Below are positions 36,777 through 45,606 of a DNA stretch of 64,000 nucleotides, piece after piece. The stretch lies in NCBI GenBank assembly GCA_030587365.1, contig JAUQZE010000018.1, positions 124,001 through 188,000 on the forward strand, in the 5' to 3' direction. The notes below the pieces were generated by a model. That model did not search any database, was not told where the DNA came from, and was given only the letters and a program-made list of their open reading frames with translations. Source of the DNA: Candidatus Freyarchaeota archaeon (GTDB lineage Archaea > Asgardarchaeota > Jordiarchaeia > Jordiarchaeales > Jordiarchaeaceae). Numbering within the stretch: position 1 is the first letter of the stretch; each line of letters starts with the position of its first letter. The position numbers were made by a program, and so were the translations under genes.

Positions 36777-38012
36777 AGTGAAAAGCCCCTAGATTCCATA
36801 TTTGAAAAATACCTTTCAGGACCCCGAATATTCAAAGACCGAGAGGTCCTCCGCCCAACTTATATCCCAGACAACCTCCCCCATCGCAACAAAGAGATAG
36901 GGCGAGTCGGAATCATCCTAGCCACCGCACTAAAAAGTGGGACCCCGTCTAATGTATTCCTTTATGGTAAAACTGGCACTGGCAAAACTGCTGTGGTTAA
37001 ATATGTTTTGAAACACTTGGCTGAAAAGTGTAGAGAGATGGGTGTTTTAACGCCTAATTATGTTTATTTGAATTGTAGTACTGTTAATACTAATTATCGT
37101 GTTTTGGCTCATTTGTGTGAGAATCTGGGGGTTGATGTGCCTTTTACAGGGTTGCCTACTGATGAGGTTTATAACCGTTTTATTTCGGCGATGGACTCTA
37201 GAAAGGGGCTTATGATTATTGTTTTAGATGAAGTTGATAAATTGGTGGATAAAGATGGGGATGATGTGCTTTATGATTTGACAAGGATTAATCATTCTGT
37301 TTTGAAGGTGGCTCGTGTTAGTATTATTGGAATTACTAATAATCTAAAGTTTAAAGAAAATTTGGATCCCCGTGTTTTGAGTAGTTTGGGCGAAGAGGAG
37401 TTGGTTTTTCCGCCTTATGGTGCTTTGGAGTTGCAGGATATTCTTAGGGAGCGGGCGAAAATGAGTTTCTTTGATGGTATATTAGAGGAACCGGGTGCGA
37501 TTAATTTTTGTGCTGCTCTTGCGGCTAGGGAGCATGGGGATGCGAGGCGTGCTTTGGATCTTTTGCGTGTTGCTGGTGAACAGGGTGAAAGACTGGGAGC
37601 GACTAAAATTACTCAGGAGCATGTTAAGCTGGCTCAAAATATTTTAGAGACTGATCGTGTTTCAGAGGTGATTTCAACTCTTCCTATTCAATCTAAGCTT
37701 GTTCTTTATAGTATTTACTTGTTAGACAGGAACAAGTCTTCAAAAATAACTACTGGTCTGGTTTATGATGTGTATTCGGATCTTTGTAAAATTGTTAATC
37801 TAGAAATATTGGGGGAGAGGCGTGTTAGTGGTCTTATTGCGGAGTTGGATATGCTTGGGATAATAGTTGCTAAGCTTAAGAGTGAGGGTCGTTACGGCAT
37901 GACCAAGCAAATTAAGATAAATGTGCCTGCTGAACAGATAAAAGATATACTTGAAAACGATTATCATATTAAAAAAACTGTTAAGTATGTTCCCACTCTC
38001 TCACAAGGTTGA
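36774..38012 (+). CDS. orc1/cdc6: Origin recognition / helicase loader protein Orc1/Cdc6
   Basis: Binds origin boxes and loads MCM. The 412-residue protein has the usual opening IFKDREVLRPTYIPDNLPHRNKEI, Walker A LYGKTGTGKTAVVKYV (about 63-78), Walker B IIVLDEVDKLVDKDGDD (about 147-163), sensor regions (ARVSIIGITNNLKFKENLDPRV, GDARRALDLLR) and a C-terminal winged helix. ORB-type boxes lie upstream, and the PolD small-subunit gene follows on the other strand. This gene neighbourhood is known from archaeal chromosomal origins. Confidence 0.94.
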   Translation: MSEKPLDSIFEKYLSGPRIFKDREVLRPTYIPDNLPHRNKEIGRVGIILATALKSGTPSNVFLYGKTGTGKTAVVKYVLKHLAEKCREMGVLTPNYVYLNCSTVNTNYRVLAHLCENLGVDVPFTGLPTDEVYNRFISAMDSRKGLMIIVLDEVDKLVDKDGDDVLYDLTRINHSVLKVARVSIIGITNNLKFKENLDPRVLSSLGEEELVFPPYGALELQDILRERAKMSFFDGILEEPGAINFCAALAAREHGDARRALDLLRVAGEQGERLGATKITQEHVKLAQNILETDRVSEVISTLPIQSKLVLYSIYLLDRNKSSKITTGLVYDVYSDLCKIVNLEILGERRVSGLIAELDMLGIIVAKLKSEGRYGMTKQIKINVPAEQIKDILENDYHIKKTVKYVPTLSQG

Positions 38013-38016
38013 TTAT

Positions 38017-38048
38017 GATATCTAAAGTTGATATCTAAAATTGATGTC
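38017..38048. repeat. 13-nt iteron array 9 (GATRTC)
   Basis: GATATC 38017, GATATC 38030 and GATGTC 38043, with TCTAAA(A/G)TT between units, so the whole 13-mer is repeated here. It begins four bases after the orc1 stop and is the right outermost array. Confidence 0.8.
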
Positions 38049-38105
38049 TAAACTTTTGTCAGAGTAATGTTTTATAATTTAATATTTTATAAAATGATTG
38101 GATAA

Positions 38106-39725
38106 TTAGAGGAAATCTAGTTGAGTCATTTTATACGACTGCAGGTCGAGAATTAATGGTTTTGCGGGGGTTGGCTCTAGCCCCATTGATTTTTGGTATG
38201 ATGTTTGTGCTTGGAAAGTTCCAGAGTTTAATAGGATTACTCCTCTGTACCCTCCTGTATCGTTGATATGCATATGGCCGCAGTGTACTATGTCTGGAAC
38301 TCTTTCTATTACAAGCCAATCTTGTGGTTCAGGAGCTATTGGTGTATTTCCGTATATTGGATTCAGATGTCTTCCTTTTATTAATTCTATCATTGCTTCG
38401 TGTGGTTTTGTTTGGTGTATAGGAATCGCTGCCATGACATCGTTTAAGCTTTCGCCGTGATAAATTAGGGTTTCCACATCGTGGGTTCGAATTTGAGCGG
38501 GGTCTCCTAGCATCTCTATACCGATTTCATATAGGGGTTCTGCGTACTCTTTAGGTATTGCAGGTTGGGGGAGTGCTATTCTAGTTGCATCGTGGCCTCC
38601 GGGTATTGCGATTGTTTTTATGTGTTCTGGGATTTCTGCCAAATATTTTGCTGCTAGTTCGTACTGTTCATGGATATTAGTTACTATTAGGTCTTCTTCC
38701 TGTGTGGGGTAGATGCCTATGCCATCTACTATGTCTCCCGCAATTATTAGGTATTTTACACGCTCTGCCAGTTCTCTACTTTTTTCGTCTCCTATTTGTC
38801 CTTTTAACCATTGGGTAAATCGTTTAAAGGAGTCGGGTAGAAATTCTTTGCTGCCAAAGTGTGTGTCCGAAATGAATGCTGCGCAGACTGGTTCGTCTGA
38901 TTTATTCCGTTCGCGTTTAACTGGAATATCCGGCCATAAGAAATCGTTTACAATGAACATGTCGTTAGATAAATATCCATCAAGGCATATTACTTGATCC
39001 AACATTATGTATTCTGCTTTACTTATTACTTCGCTATTTTTTTCAAAAATTATTGCTTTAATAGTGCTCTCAAGGTCTTCTAGTTCTATTAGAATATTGC
39101 CTGACTTTGTTTTTTGAATTGATGTTACTATTCCTATTATTTTGATTTGTTTATCTTTGCCTTTGGGGATTTCAGAAAATTTTGATATATTTTCTATATC
39201 CCCCCTTTTTAGAAAGATGTTGTATATTCTCATATATCTGTCTCTAAAATAGTTTATGAAATTTTCAAACGTGCCTTTACCTTTCATTCTTCCGGTCGGA
39301 TCAAATATCACTTCAAATCTTGCATCAACATCTTTTGCTAAATATCTCTTTGGTCTTCCCTGAGTTAGTAGAAATTGATTGCTAGTATCAAGTTCCTGGA
39401 TTTCTGTTTTTTTGTTAATGGCTTCTTGGATTTTTGATGTCACTTTTTCTGATTTTGTTATCTCGCTGATTTGATTTTTTATCTGCGGGGTTTCCACCTC
39501 TTCTATTTCCTTACCTGTTTCAAAGCTTTCTTCTAATACATTAACGCATTTATTGTCTATAGTAATGATGCTTTCCGAGTTTTCTTCAATTTTTGAAATT
39601 AACTCCTTTGCAAGCTCTTCTGGGTTTTCATAAAGCGAAAAGGCTTTTAATGCCTCTGGAGTTACCTGATACCCTGCCTCGAGAATAATTTTTAATGTTC
39701 TTTTTATCCTATCCTTAGCTTGCAC
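38106..39725 (-). CDS. DNA polymerase D small (exonuclease-like) subunit DP1
   Basis: The 539-residue small subunit of the archaeal replicative polymerase PolD. The variable N-terminal region, an OB fold (KGKDKQIKIIGIVTSIQKTKSGNILIELEDLE) and a calcineurin-like phosphoesterase domain are seen in order, with ISDTHFGS, IIAGDIVDG, YHGESL and HCGHMHINDTGGYRG. The motif normally written GNHD reads PGGHDATR here, with Gly instead of Asn, which could weaken the 3'-5' exonuclease. The large subunit DP2 is not in the window. It starts at GTG 39725. Confidence 0.92.
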   Translation of the reverse strand: MQAKDRIKRTLKIILEAGYQVTPEALKAFSLYENPEELAKELISKIEENSESIITIDNKCVNVLEESFETGKEIEEVETPQIKNQISEITKSEKVTSKIQEAINKKTEIQELDTSNQFLLTQGRPKRYLAKDVDARFEVIFDPTGRMKGKGTFENFINYFRDRYMRIYNIFLKRGDIENISKFSEIPKGKDKQIKIIGIVTSIQKTKSGNILIELEDLESTIKAIIFEKNSEVISKAEYIMLDQVICLDGYLSNDMFIVNDFLWPDIPVKRERNKSDEPVCAAFISDTHFGSKEFLPDSFKRFTQWLKGQIGDEKSRELAERVKYLIIAGDIVDGIGIYPTQEEDLIVTNIHEQYELAAKYLAEIPEHIKTIAIPGGHDATRIALPQPAIPKEYAEPLYEIGIEMLGDPAQIRTHDVETLIYHGESLNDVMAAIPIHQTKPHEAMIELIKGRHLNPIYGNTPIAPEPQDWLVIERVPDIVHCGHMHINDTGGYRGVILLNSGTFQAQTSYQKSMGLEPTPAKPLILDLQSYKMTQLDFL

Positions 39726-40203
39726 GGTTCTTCAACTTCTTTCAAACTCTATTTCACTAAAAGACGTAGGAAGATATAGCTTTTGCTGGCATACTCCCAA
39801 CCCTAAAGGGTCAGGGATTCTACACTTCTATCACTATTAATTCTAGGAGTGCGAGGCGTGTCACTGCACTGGCTCAGTAACCGTAAGGTTTAAACGTATA
39901 ACCGCCCCGTTAACGGCTTCCGCAACCTTCCTTGGGTAAGTATGCCCTATTACTCTCTTTTCTCCTTTTTCAGTGTTTAAATCTAGTGCATTTCATTCCC
40001 GCTCTTTAAGGAATGAGGCTGTTTTGCTCAAATCTTTGTAAAAAAACAAATTGTTAGTACAATATTAAAAACACCCAAAACTATATATATCTCTAAAGAA
40101 CTTGTTGCACGATTTAAAAGAACTAAATTTAATTTGCTATTATATTCTGATAGGATTTTGAAAAATTGATTAATATTATTTTAATCAAATGAGGTTTGGA
40201 AAA
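39726..40203. other. Intergenic region with a TnpB-element relic
   Basis: About 480 bases between divergent genes. Most of it (39780-40015) is a decayed mobile-element end; the right part is A+T rich and should hold the promoter of the PhoU-like gene. Confidence 0.5.
39780..40015 (-). mobile_element. Relic end of an IS605/TnpB-type element, copy 2
   Basis: Read on the minus strand, it matches copy 1 at 32215-32405 in order: GGAG...GGGCATACTT, a GTTAAC-containing segment, GTGACAC, GTAGAAT, and a terminal hairpin based on CCCT/AGGG and CCCAACCC. No reading frame survives. The two relics flank the origin region at about 7.5 kb distance and in the same orientation. Confidence 0.5.
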
Positions 40204-41171
40204 ATGGAAATTAGAAAATTGCAGAAAACTGGAGGTAGCACTTTTTTATAAGTCTCCCTAAGGAATGGATAAAACGGCTTGGACTAAAAAGAGGAGATTT
40301 AGTTGCAATTATTGAAAGGGGAGACGGGGCCCTTTTAGTGGATCCTAAATATTCGGAAAGAGAAAATTTGAGAGTTGCTGAAATTGAAATGGATGAAGGT
40401 TTTACCCGTGAAATTACTGCAAAGTATCTTTATGGCTATGATATTATTCGTTTAAAATCAAAGGGTCCTAGAATAAATCCTCACCAAAGAGAAGAGGTTA
40501 AAAAATCATTACAACAGTTGGTGGGTGTGGAAATAGTTGAGGAAGATGCTCGAGATATTACCTTACAATGTTTACTCTCTCCCTCCGCGGTTCCTTTAAG
40601 GAGAACAATGAAAAGAACTTATCTAATCGCCTCCAAAATGCAAGAAGAGGTAATCACTGCTCTTAAGGAACTTGATGATAAACTGGCAAAGAACGTTATT
40701 AACCGTGATGAGGAGGTCAATAGGCTTTATTTCTTAATAGTCCGACAACTCAGAGCCGCAATACAAGACCCTCGGTTAGCTGAGAAAATGGGAGTAACTG
40801 CAATAGAATGTCTGGACTATCGTGCAGTGGTAAAGAGCATCGAAACCCTTGCAGACCATGCTGTAAAAATAGCCAAACAGATTCCGTTGCTCCAGAAAAC
40901 ACCAATACCCCAAACTGTGCTACAAAAAATTTTAGAAACAAGTAAAATAACACAAGACATTCACTCAAATGCAATCGAGGCACTATTGAGAAAAGACGTG
41001 AATTTAGCGGCGAAGACCATAGCTAAAAAACCTGAACTAGAAAAGGCTTTAAACGAAACATATGAAGAAATCCTAAATCAAGCGCCTGTTTTAGCAACCC
41101 CCCTAAATACTATAGTTGATATGCTTGACAGAATAGCTGAATGTGGAATCGATATTGCGGATTTGACTTAG
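40204..41171 (+). pseudogene. PhoU-domain protein with AbrB-like N-terminus, frameshifted
   Basis: From the ATG at 40204 the protein begins MEIRKLQKTGGSTF, the usual AbrB-like start, then hits TAA at 40249. The continuation SLPKEWIKRLGLKRGDLVAIIERG lies in another frame and runs on through two PhoU-like helical bundles to 41171. One base is missing in or near the T6 run at 40242-40247. Proteins of this type are linked to phosphate uptake control. It may be a true pseudogene, an assembly error in a homopolymer, or a recoding site. No BHB structure fits, because nothing is inserted. Confidence 0.8.
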
Positions 41172-41280
41172 CTGTTAACATTCTACCTTTCTAAATTAAC
41201 ATTCCTCTAAAAAACAAGCGATATATACTGATTGAATACTAATACTATTTTTCGAAGTTGGATGAATTATTAAAGTAGGA

Positions 41281-42171
41281 CTACATTTTTTTCACGCTTC
41301 CCCAGAACTTTTCTAATATTTCTGGGTATTCCGGTTTTTTTAGTCTAACAAGGAATAATTCACGCCAATTTCTTGCATTCTTTATTTCAACAATATCCAC
41401 CAATCTTGCTGCTTTAGCTTTCTCCGCTGCAATTGAAGATACTATACCAATTCCGATTCCTTCAGAAACCGCTGTAATTACGGAACCCGTGCTACCCAAT
41501 TCTAATACAATGTTTAATTTTTCTGGGTCAATATGCTGCTCGGTAAATATTTTATTAATTTCGTTTCTAGTACCTGAAGAGTGCTCTCTCGACACAAAAG
41601 GGTAATTCAAAATTTCTGAAAGATCAAGAGCCTTTTTATTGGATAATTCGTGGTTAACCGAGGTTATAACTACTAAGCGTTCCCTTGCGATTACTTTGGT
41701 TTCGAATATGTTTTGAGTATCCATTAAACTACCAATTGCAGCGAAGTCAACACGCCCCTCAGCGAGTTTTTTTAGGCTTGATCCTGTGTCTCCAATTTCG
41801 ATTTCAATATCTACATCAGGGTAGGCTTTCTTGAAGCTTCCTGCAATAATAGGTAAGATATGTTCACCAGGAATTGTACTTGCTGCAATCTTTATTGTAC
41901 CTCTCAATTTTTCGGAAGAATTCCTAATTTCTTTATTGGTGATGTCCACCAAATCTAAAATCTGTTGGGCTCTTTTGTTCAGAATTTTACCTTCTTCAGT
42001 AAGGTAAGCTCCATCTCTAGTTCTCACAAACAGTTTGACTCCAAAATATTCTTCGAGAGAAGCTATTTGATTACTTACTGTGGCTTGTGTTACCTTCAGC
42101 CTTTTCGCTGCTTCAAGAAAACTTTCAGCAAAAACAACTTCCAAAAAGGTTTTCAAGAAATCAATACGCAA
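41281..42171 (-). CDS. LysR-family transcriptional regulator
   Basis: A 296-residue regulator. The N-terminal winged HTH (FLKTFLEVVFAESFLEAAKRLKVTQATVSNQIASLEEYFGVKLFVRT) precedes a type 2 periplasmic-binding-protein-like effector domain (IKIAASTIPGEHILPIIAGSF onward). LysR proteins are mostly bacterial, so lateral origin is plausible. The start is TTG with GAGGAGAAG four bases upstream. It lies beside tusA- and dsrE-like genes and may control them, though they share its strand rather than diverge. Confidence 0.9.
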   Translation of the reverse strand: MRIDFLKTFLEVVFAESFLEAAKRLKVTQATVSNQIASLEEYFGVKLFVRTRDGAYLTEEGKILNKRAQQILDLVDITNKEIRNSSEKLRGTIKIAASTIPGEHILPIIAGSFKKAYPDVDIEIEIGDTGSSLKKLAEGRVDFAAIGSLMDTQNIFETKVIARERLVVITSVNHELSNKKALDLSEILNYPFVSREHSSGTRNEINKIFTEQHIDPEKLNIVLELGSTGSVITAVSEGIGIGIVSSIAAEKAKAARLVDIVEIKNARNWRELFLVRLKKPEYPEILEKFWGSVKKM

Positions 42172-42326
42172 TTAACTTCTCCTCTAGTAAGTTAAATTCC
42201 AGTTTAGATTACGTTACCAAAATATACCTCATCCCAAATTAGTATTTAGATGGCTTAAATTTAATGCTGAAATTCACAATCTATCATGTAAAAAATTGGT
42301 TAAGCCAAAATAAATAAGTGACTTGA

Positions 42327-42578
42327 TTATAAACTCTTTAACTCCTTTTTCTTTATATATATCTTAAAGTTTCCATTGTCTTCTATTATCCCCAAAACTT
42401 CGTGCCCTGCTTTCGTGGCAGCTCTTTCTATATTATTCTTACAGGAGGGAAAGTCAGTAATAATTTCTATTACTTCCCCTGCTTTCATCTCTTTAAGTTT
42501 ATCTCTCATTAATATTACTGGAATTGGGCAAGCCTTTTGCTTCACATCCAGATGATAACCCGCCTCCACACAAACCAT
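42327..42578 (-). CDS. TusA-family sulfur-carrier-like protein
   Basis: An 83-residue protein with the CPxP motif in KQKACPIPVILMRDKL (Cys about residue 17), which carries sulfur as persulfide in TusA. It has a second Cys in DFPSCKNNIERAA. It is three bases downstream of a DsrE-like gene. Together they suggest sulfur transfer for tRNA thiolation or cofactor assembly. Confidence 0.85.
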   Translation of the reverse strand: MVCVEAGYHLDVKQKACPIPVILMRDKLKEMKAGEVIEIITDFPSCKNNIERAATKAGHEVLGIIEDNGNFKIYIKKKELKSL

Positions 42579-42581
42579 CTC

Positions 42582-42929
42582 CTATATCCATATCGTTTGA
42601 TCGCTTTCCTGTATCCAGTCGGTTAGCCCTTCCATTGTTGTCACTTCTGCTCCCTCTATTAACTCCTCTTGTTTTATTCCTCTCCCTTTGATACACACCC
42701 CACAGACCCGTACCTTTGTGCCTTCGTTCATAGCTCTTTGTAACCATTCTAACGCATTTGCATACTCCTTGGGTTCTTGTCCCTTATGCGCTAAAAGTAC
42801 ACCATCTTCCACCAAAAATAAATTAACTTCCATCCCTTCAACTAGAGCCGTTAGGGCTAATCTTAAAGCGGTATAAGATCTCTCATGAGTGTATGGACCA
42901 CTGGATACTACCAATGTAATTTTTTTCAA
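42582..42929 (-). CDS. DsrE/DsrF-family protein
   Basis: A 115-residue protein with the DsrE-like fold: KKITLVVSSGPYTHERSYTALRLALTALVEGMEVNLFLVEDGVLLA, then VRVCGVCIKGRGI with two Cys in the position used by sulfur-relay proteins. It is co-transcribed with the TusA-like gene just downstream. Confidence 0.83.
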   Translation of the reverse strand: MKKITLVVSSGPYTHERSYTALRLALTALVEGMEVNLFLVEDGVLLAHKGQEPKEYANALEWLQRAMNEGTKVRVCGVCIKGRGIKQEELIEGAEVTTMEGLTDWIQESDQTIWI

Positions 42930-43074
42930 GTCTTTTCAACCTCGAAAAACTTTCAAAAGCTAAACTAACAATCACCCCTTTAATTTATAAATATTACGAA
43001 AACTATTACCTAGTATTAGTTTTTCTAATGCTAAAAATGATGCAACTTAATCAAAATTGGAAAATTTTAAAAAA

Positions 43075-43261
43075 TGGTGCGGGGAGCGTGACGCTCGAGG
43101 AGCATCATTATGATGCTTCTATTCGAACACGCGAAGGCTTTCGCAGCTCTAGTTTTTCAGAGAGCCTCTACGCCAGCAGGTCCTGAGCCTTGACCAGGGA
43201 TTTGATTCCTGTCTGCCTCCTCTGGCCACCTGTCAGGCTTTGACCGCTCGGACATCCCCGC
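43075..43261 (-). tRNA. tRNA-Leu(CAG) with four introns
   Basis: Acceptor GCGGGGA pairs with UCCCCGC, with A and an encoded CCA. Four insertions total 98 nt of 187. D loop 43222-43239 (18 nt; central GGUC/GGCC, bulges AAA and AGA) restores GAGCGGUCAAA. Anticodon stem 30/31, 43190-43212 (23 nt; GGC/GUC, bulges AGA and AAG) restores GCAGG CUCAGGA CCUGC. Variable arm 43140-43166 (27 nt; CGUA/UGCG, bulges GAG and AAA). T loop 43092-43121 (30 nt; UUCG/CGAG, bulges AAU and CGU) restores UUCGAAU. None is at 37/38. The first, second and fourth are very well supported; the variable-arm boundary could shift slightly. Confidence 0.92.
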
Positions 43262-43385
43262 AACTTTAATACCAGTAGTACTTCGGGGCCCATTTATAGG
43301 CAAAAATTTTTATTTAGATTTTCTAAAAGAGATTGGTTGTATTTTTTTTTAAAAGGTTTCCCATTATACTTTATTTTATTTTTCT

Positions 43386-44840
43386 TTATGTTGAATTATT
43401 AGTTTTATTTTCTGTTTTTAATTTTTCAAATATTTCCTCGGCTTCTTGCTCAGCTTTTGTTTTTAGTTTCTCTGATATTAGCTTGCTTTCATAGGCTTTG
43501 TTAAGTTCTTCTTTATCTATGATTTTTACTTCTCCGTTAGGCCATTTTATTACATCTATAGCGAGGTCTATGTATCTAAGTCTGTTAGGCGGGTAAAACT
43601 CTATTCCCGTGTTTATGTTGTAGTATGCTCCCTTAAATTCACCATTTTTTGAATAATATTCTGTTTGTAGGTTCCAGGATCCGAGTTTGATTTCGGTTAT
43701 TCCGTAGTCTCCCGTTTGTTTAGGTATATTAAGTCCATCAAAGTGTCCGCCGCCTCTAAACAGCCTTTTTATACTTAAATGGTTATTGTTGGGGTCTAGA
43801 TTGGTTAGAATGCCAGAGAGTATGAATTGGTAGCCGTTTATTTTTACGTGTTCGATTAGGATTTGGTCGCCTTTTTTAGGGAATTCTCTGGTGTATATTT
43901 TGTTAAAAATTTCTAGAATGTTATTTTCCATTTTCGGATATTTTGTTAAAATTTCTTCTGTAAAATCAACGAGTAGGGAATATTCATGCCCTATTGATTT
44001 ATAATAATGATGCTGATTAATAGTTTTCACGATTTCTTGTCTAATATCATCCAGCTTTTTCTTAGCTCTGCTTGTAAACTCGATAAAAACATTTTCATTG
44101 CCTTCTAACAATAGTGCTGGGCTTGCAGTTTCTTTTTTTCTTTTCATTAACTCCTTTGCCTTTTTGTTTAGTTCAGATACTTCTTGGATTAAAATGCTTG
44201 GATTTTGATTTGCTGCTCCGGTCCTAAAAATTATCCCCCAGTTTTCTGGCTTTATTTTCTCTCCTAGCGAGTATAGCTCTTGCCTGTTTTCGCTGTTTTT
44301 GATTTTTTTACTGATTTTAATGCCTTCTTGTTCTATTAATATTGCATACTTTCCGATTATTGAAATCTTGGTGGTTGCTATGGGATACTGTATATCTGTT
44401 TTTACAATTTCGACCACATGTTCTTCTCCTTCATTTACTGCCTCGTCTAGGAGAAGAGCGTAACAGTTACCAATATCAACAAATGCTTCGTTGCCGCTAA
44501 TTTTTACTACTTTTCCTTTGTACAGCGAATTTAGTTTAATAATTGGTATTCTAAACACTGCATCTTCGAGGTCTGTTCTTAATACCTCTTCAATTTTTTT
44601 TACTTTATCGGTTTCTCCAGTAATTATAATTCCCTGTTTATTCTCAAAATCAACTATATCAACATCTGGCTGCTCAAAATTATTCTCTAGATTAAATCTT
44701 TCAACTTGTACAGATGTGGCTTGCGTAATTTTAAATCCGTTACCCAGCATTATTTTAGTTAATGCTGTTGAATGTATTCCTCGGATTTTAATTAAAATTG
44801 ATTGCTGGGTCAATTGGAAAACCAAAAAATAATCGTTCAT
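43386..44840 (-). CDS. FAU-1-like RNA-binding/ribonuclease protein (RNase E/G-type domain plus DUF402)
   Basis: A 484-residue protein similar to Pyrococcus FAU-1, which binds A+U-rich RNA and has been reported to process rRNA. An S1-like RNA-binding stretch (LYKGKVVKISGNEAFVDIGNCYALLLDE, about 110-140) is followed by a helical linker and the C-terminal DUF402 domain (GAYYNINTGIEFYPPNRLRYIDLAIDVIKWPNGEVKIID). The gene ends with a charged helix. The distance to neighbours suggests its own promoter. Confidence 0.85.
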   Translation of the reverse strand: MNDYFLVFQLTQQSILIKIRGIHSTALTKIMLGNGFKITQATSVQVERFNLENNFEQPDVDIVDFENKQGIIITGETDKVKKIEEVLRTDLEDAVFRIPIIKLNSLYKGKVVKISGNEAFVDIGNCYALLLDEAVNEGEEHVVEIVKTDIQYPIATTKISIIGKYAILIEQEGIKISKKIKNSENRQELYSLGEKIKPENWGIIFRTGAANQNPSILIQEVSELNKKAKELMKRKKETASPALLLEGNENVFIEFTSRAKKKLDDIRQEIVKTINQHHYYKSIGHEYSLLVDFTEEILTKYPKMENNILEIFNKIYTREFPKKGDQILIEHVKINGYQFILSGILTNLDPNNNHLSIKRLFRGGGHFDGLNIPKQTGDYGITEIKLGSWNLQTEYYSKNGEFKGAYYNINTGIEFYPPNRLRYIDLAIDVIKWPNGEVKIIDKEELNKAYESKLISEKLKTKAEQEAEEIFEKLKTENKTNNST

Positions 44841-45056
44841 GATTACTTATAGTTTTTTTGTATCTGAGCTATTAAAATTTTGTAAATATAATCTTTTTAT
44901 CCAAATAAAATTATATGAATATTAAATTACTGAATATATTTAGAAAAAGTTAAGCAGCAACGAATTTGATTAAACTTGCAGAGACATCTACAGTTATACT
45001 ATTATTAATTACTAGTTTCTGAATACCAATTTTCCCTTTGAGAGCATTTTTTCAGT

Positions 45057-45323
45057 TTACTCCTCGTCGCTAATTGTTTCTAATATTGAAACTGTGTTCC
45101 AAATTTTTGTCCTACTATGTAGTGGACAATTTGGGTCTTGTGACACTTCATCCAGTATGGATATAGCATTTGAGGCTTTAACTGCTGGAGAATCCTCGTC
45201 AGCCTGCAATGCATCCATTGCTTGTATTGCTGCTCTGCGTATGTTACGGGGGGTTGCAGTATCCTCTGAGATTTGTTTTAAAATAAACATCGCTTGTTCC
45301 ATCTTTTCTGCGGTGCCGCTCAT
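45057..45323 (-). CDS. UPF0147 family protein
   Basis: An 88-residue helical protein with the diagnostic ATPRNIRRAAIQAMDALQADEDSPAVKASNAISILDEVSQDPNCPLHSRTKIWN pattern of archaeal UPF0147 (HEAT-like helices). It is widespread in archaea with no known function. It stands alone between FAU-1 and pyrI. Confidence 0.88.
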   Translation of the reverse strand: MSGTAEKMEQAMFILKQISEDTATPRNIRRAAIQAMDALQADEDSPAVKASNAISILDEVSQDPNCPLHSRTKIWNTVSILETISDEE

Positions 45324-45606
45324 ATTTTTCCCTCTTTCTTAGTTTTATTCGTCTTTCAAAACCTTCATTTAAACCTTTTTATTAACGCCTTGGTTCTCTC
45401 AAAATATAAGTCGCTGCCTCGATTGGTAATATCTATTTATGATACTTATACTTGTCGTCTCTTTCGGCTGAATTTAATAAAAGTTCTTATTTAAATTAGT
45501 CTTACTACAAACCATTAGGAGTGTGACTAGAGTCACTTATACCAAAGAATAATAAATTATTTATGCTCTGAGAAATGTTATTAAATTAATTTCAAGAGGC
45601 TTTTTT

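Noticed and set aside
28500..38060. CRISPR array
   Set aside because: The regular units are 6-base cores at 13-nt steps with no 25-40 nt repeats or spacers, and no cas genes are near.
40240..40260. BHB intron in the PhoU-like gene
   Set aside because: The lesion is a missing base, not an insertion, and no BHB can be drawn.
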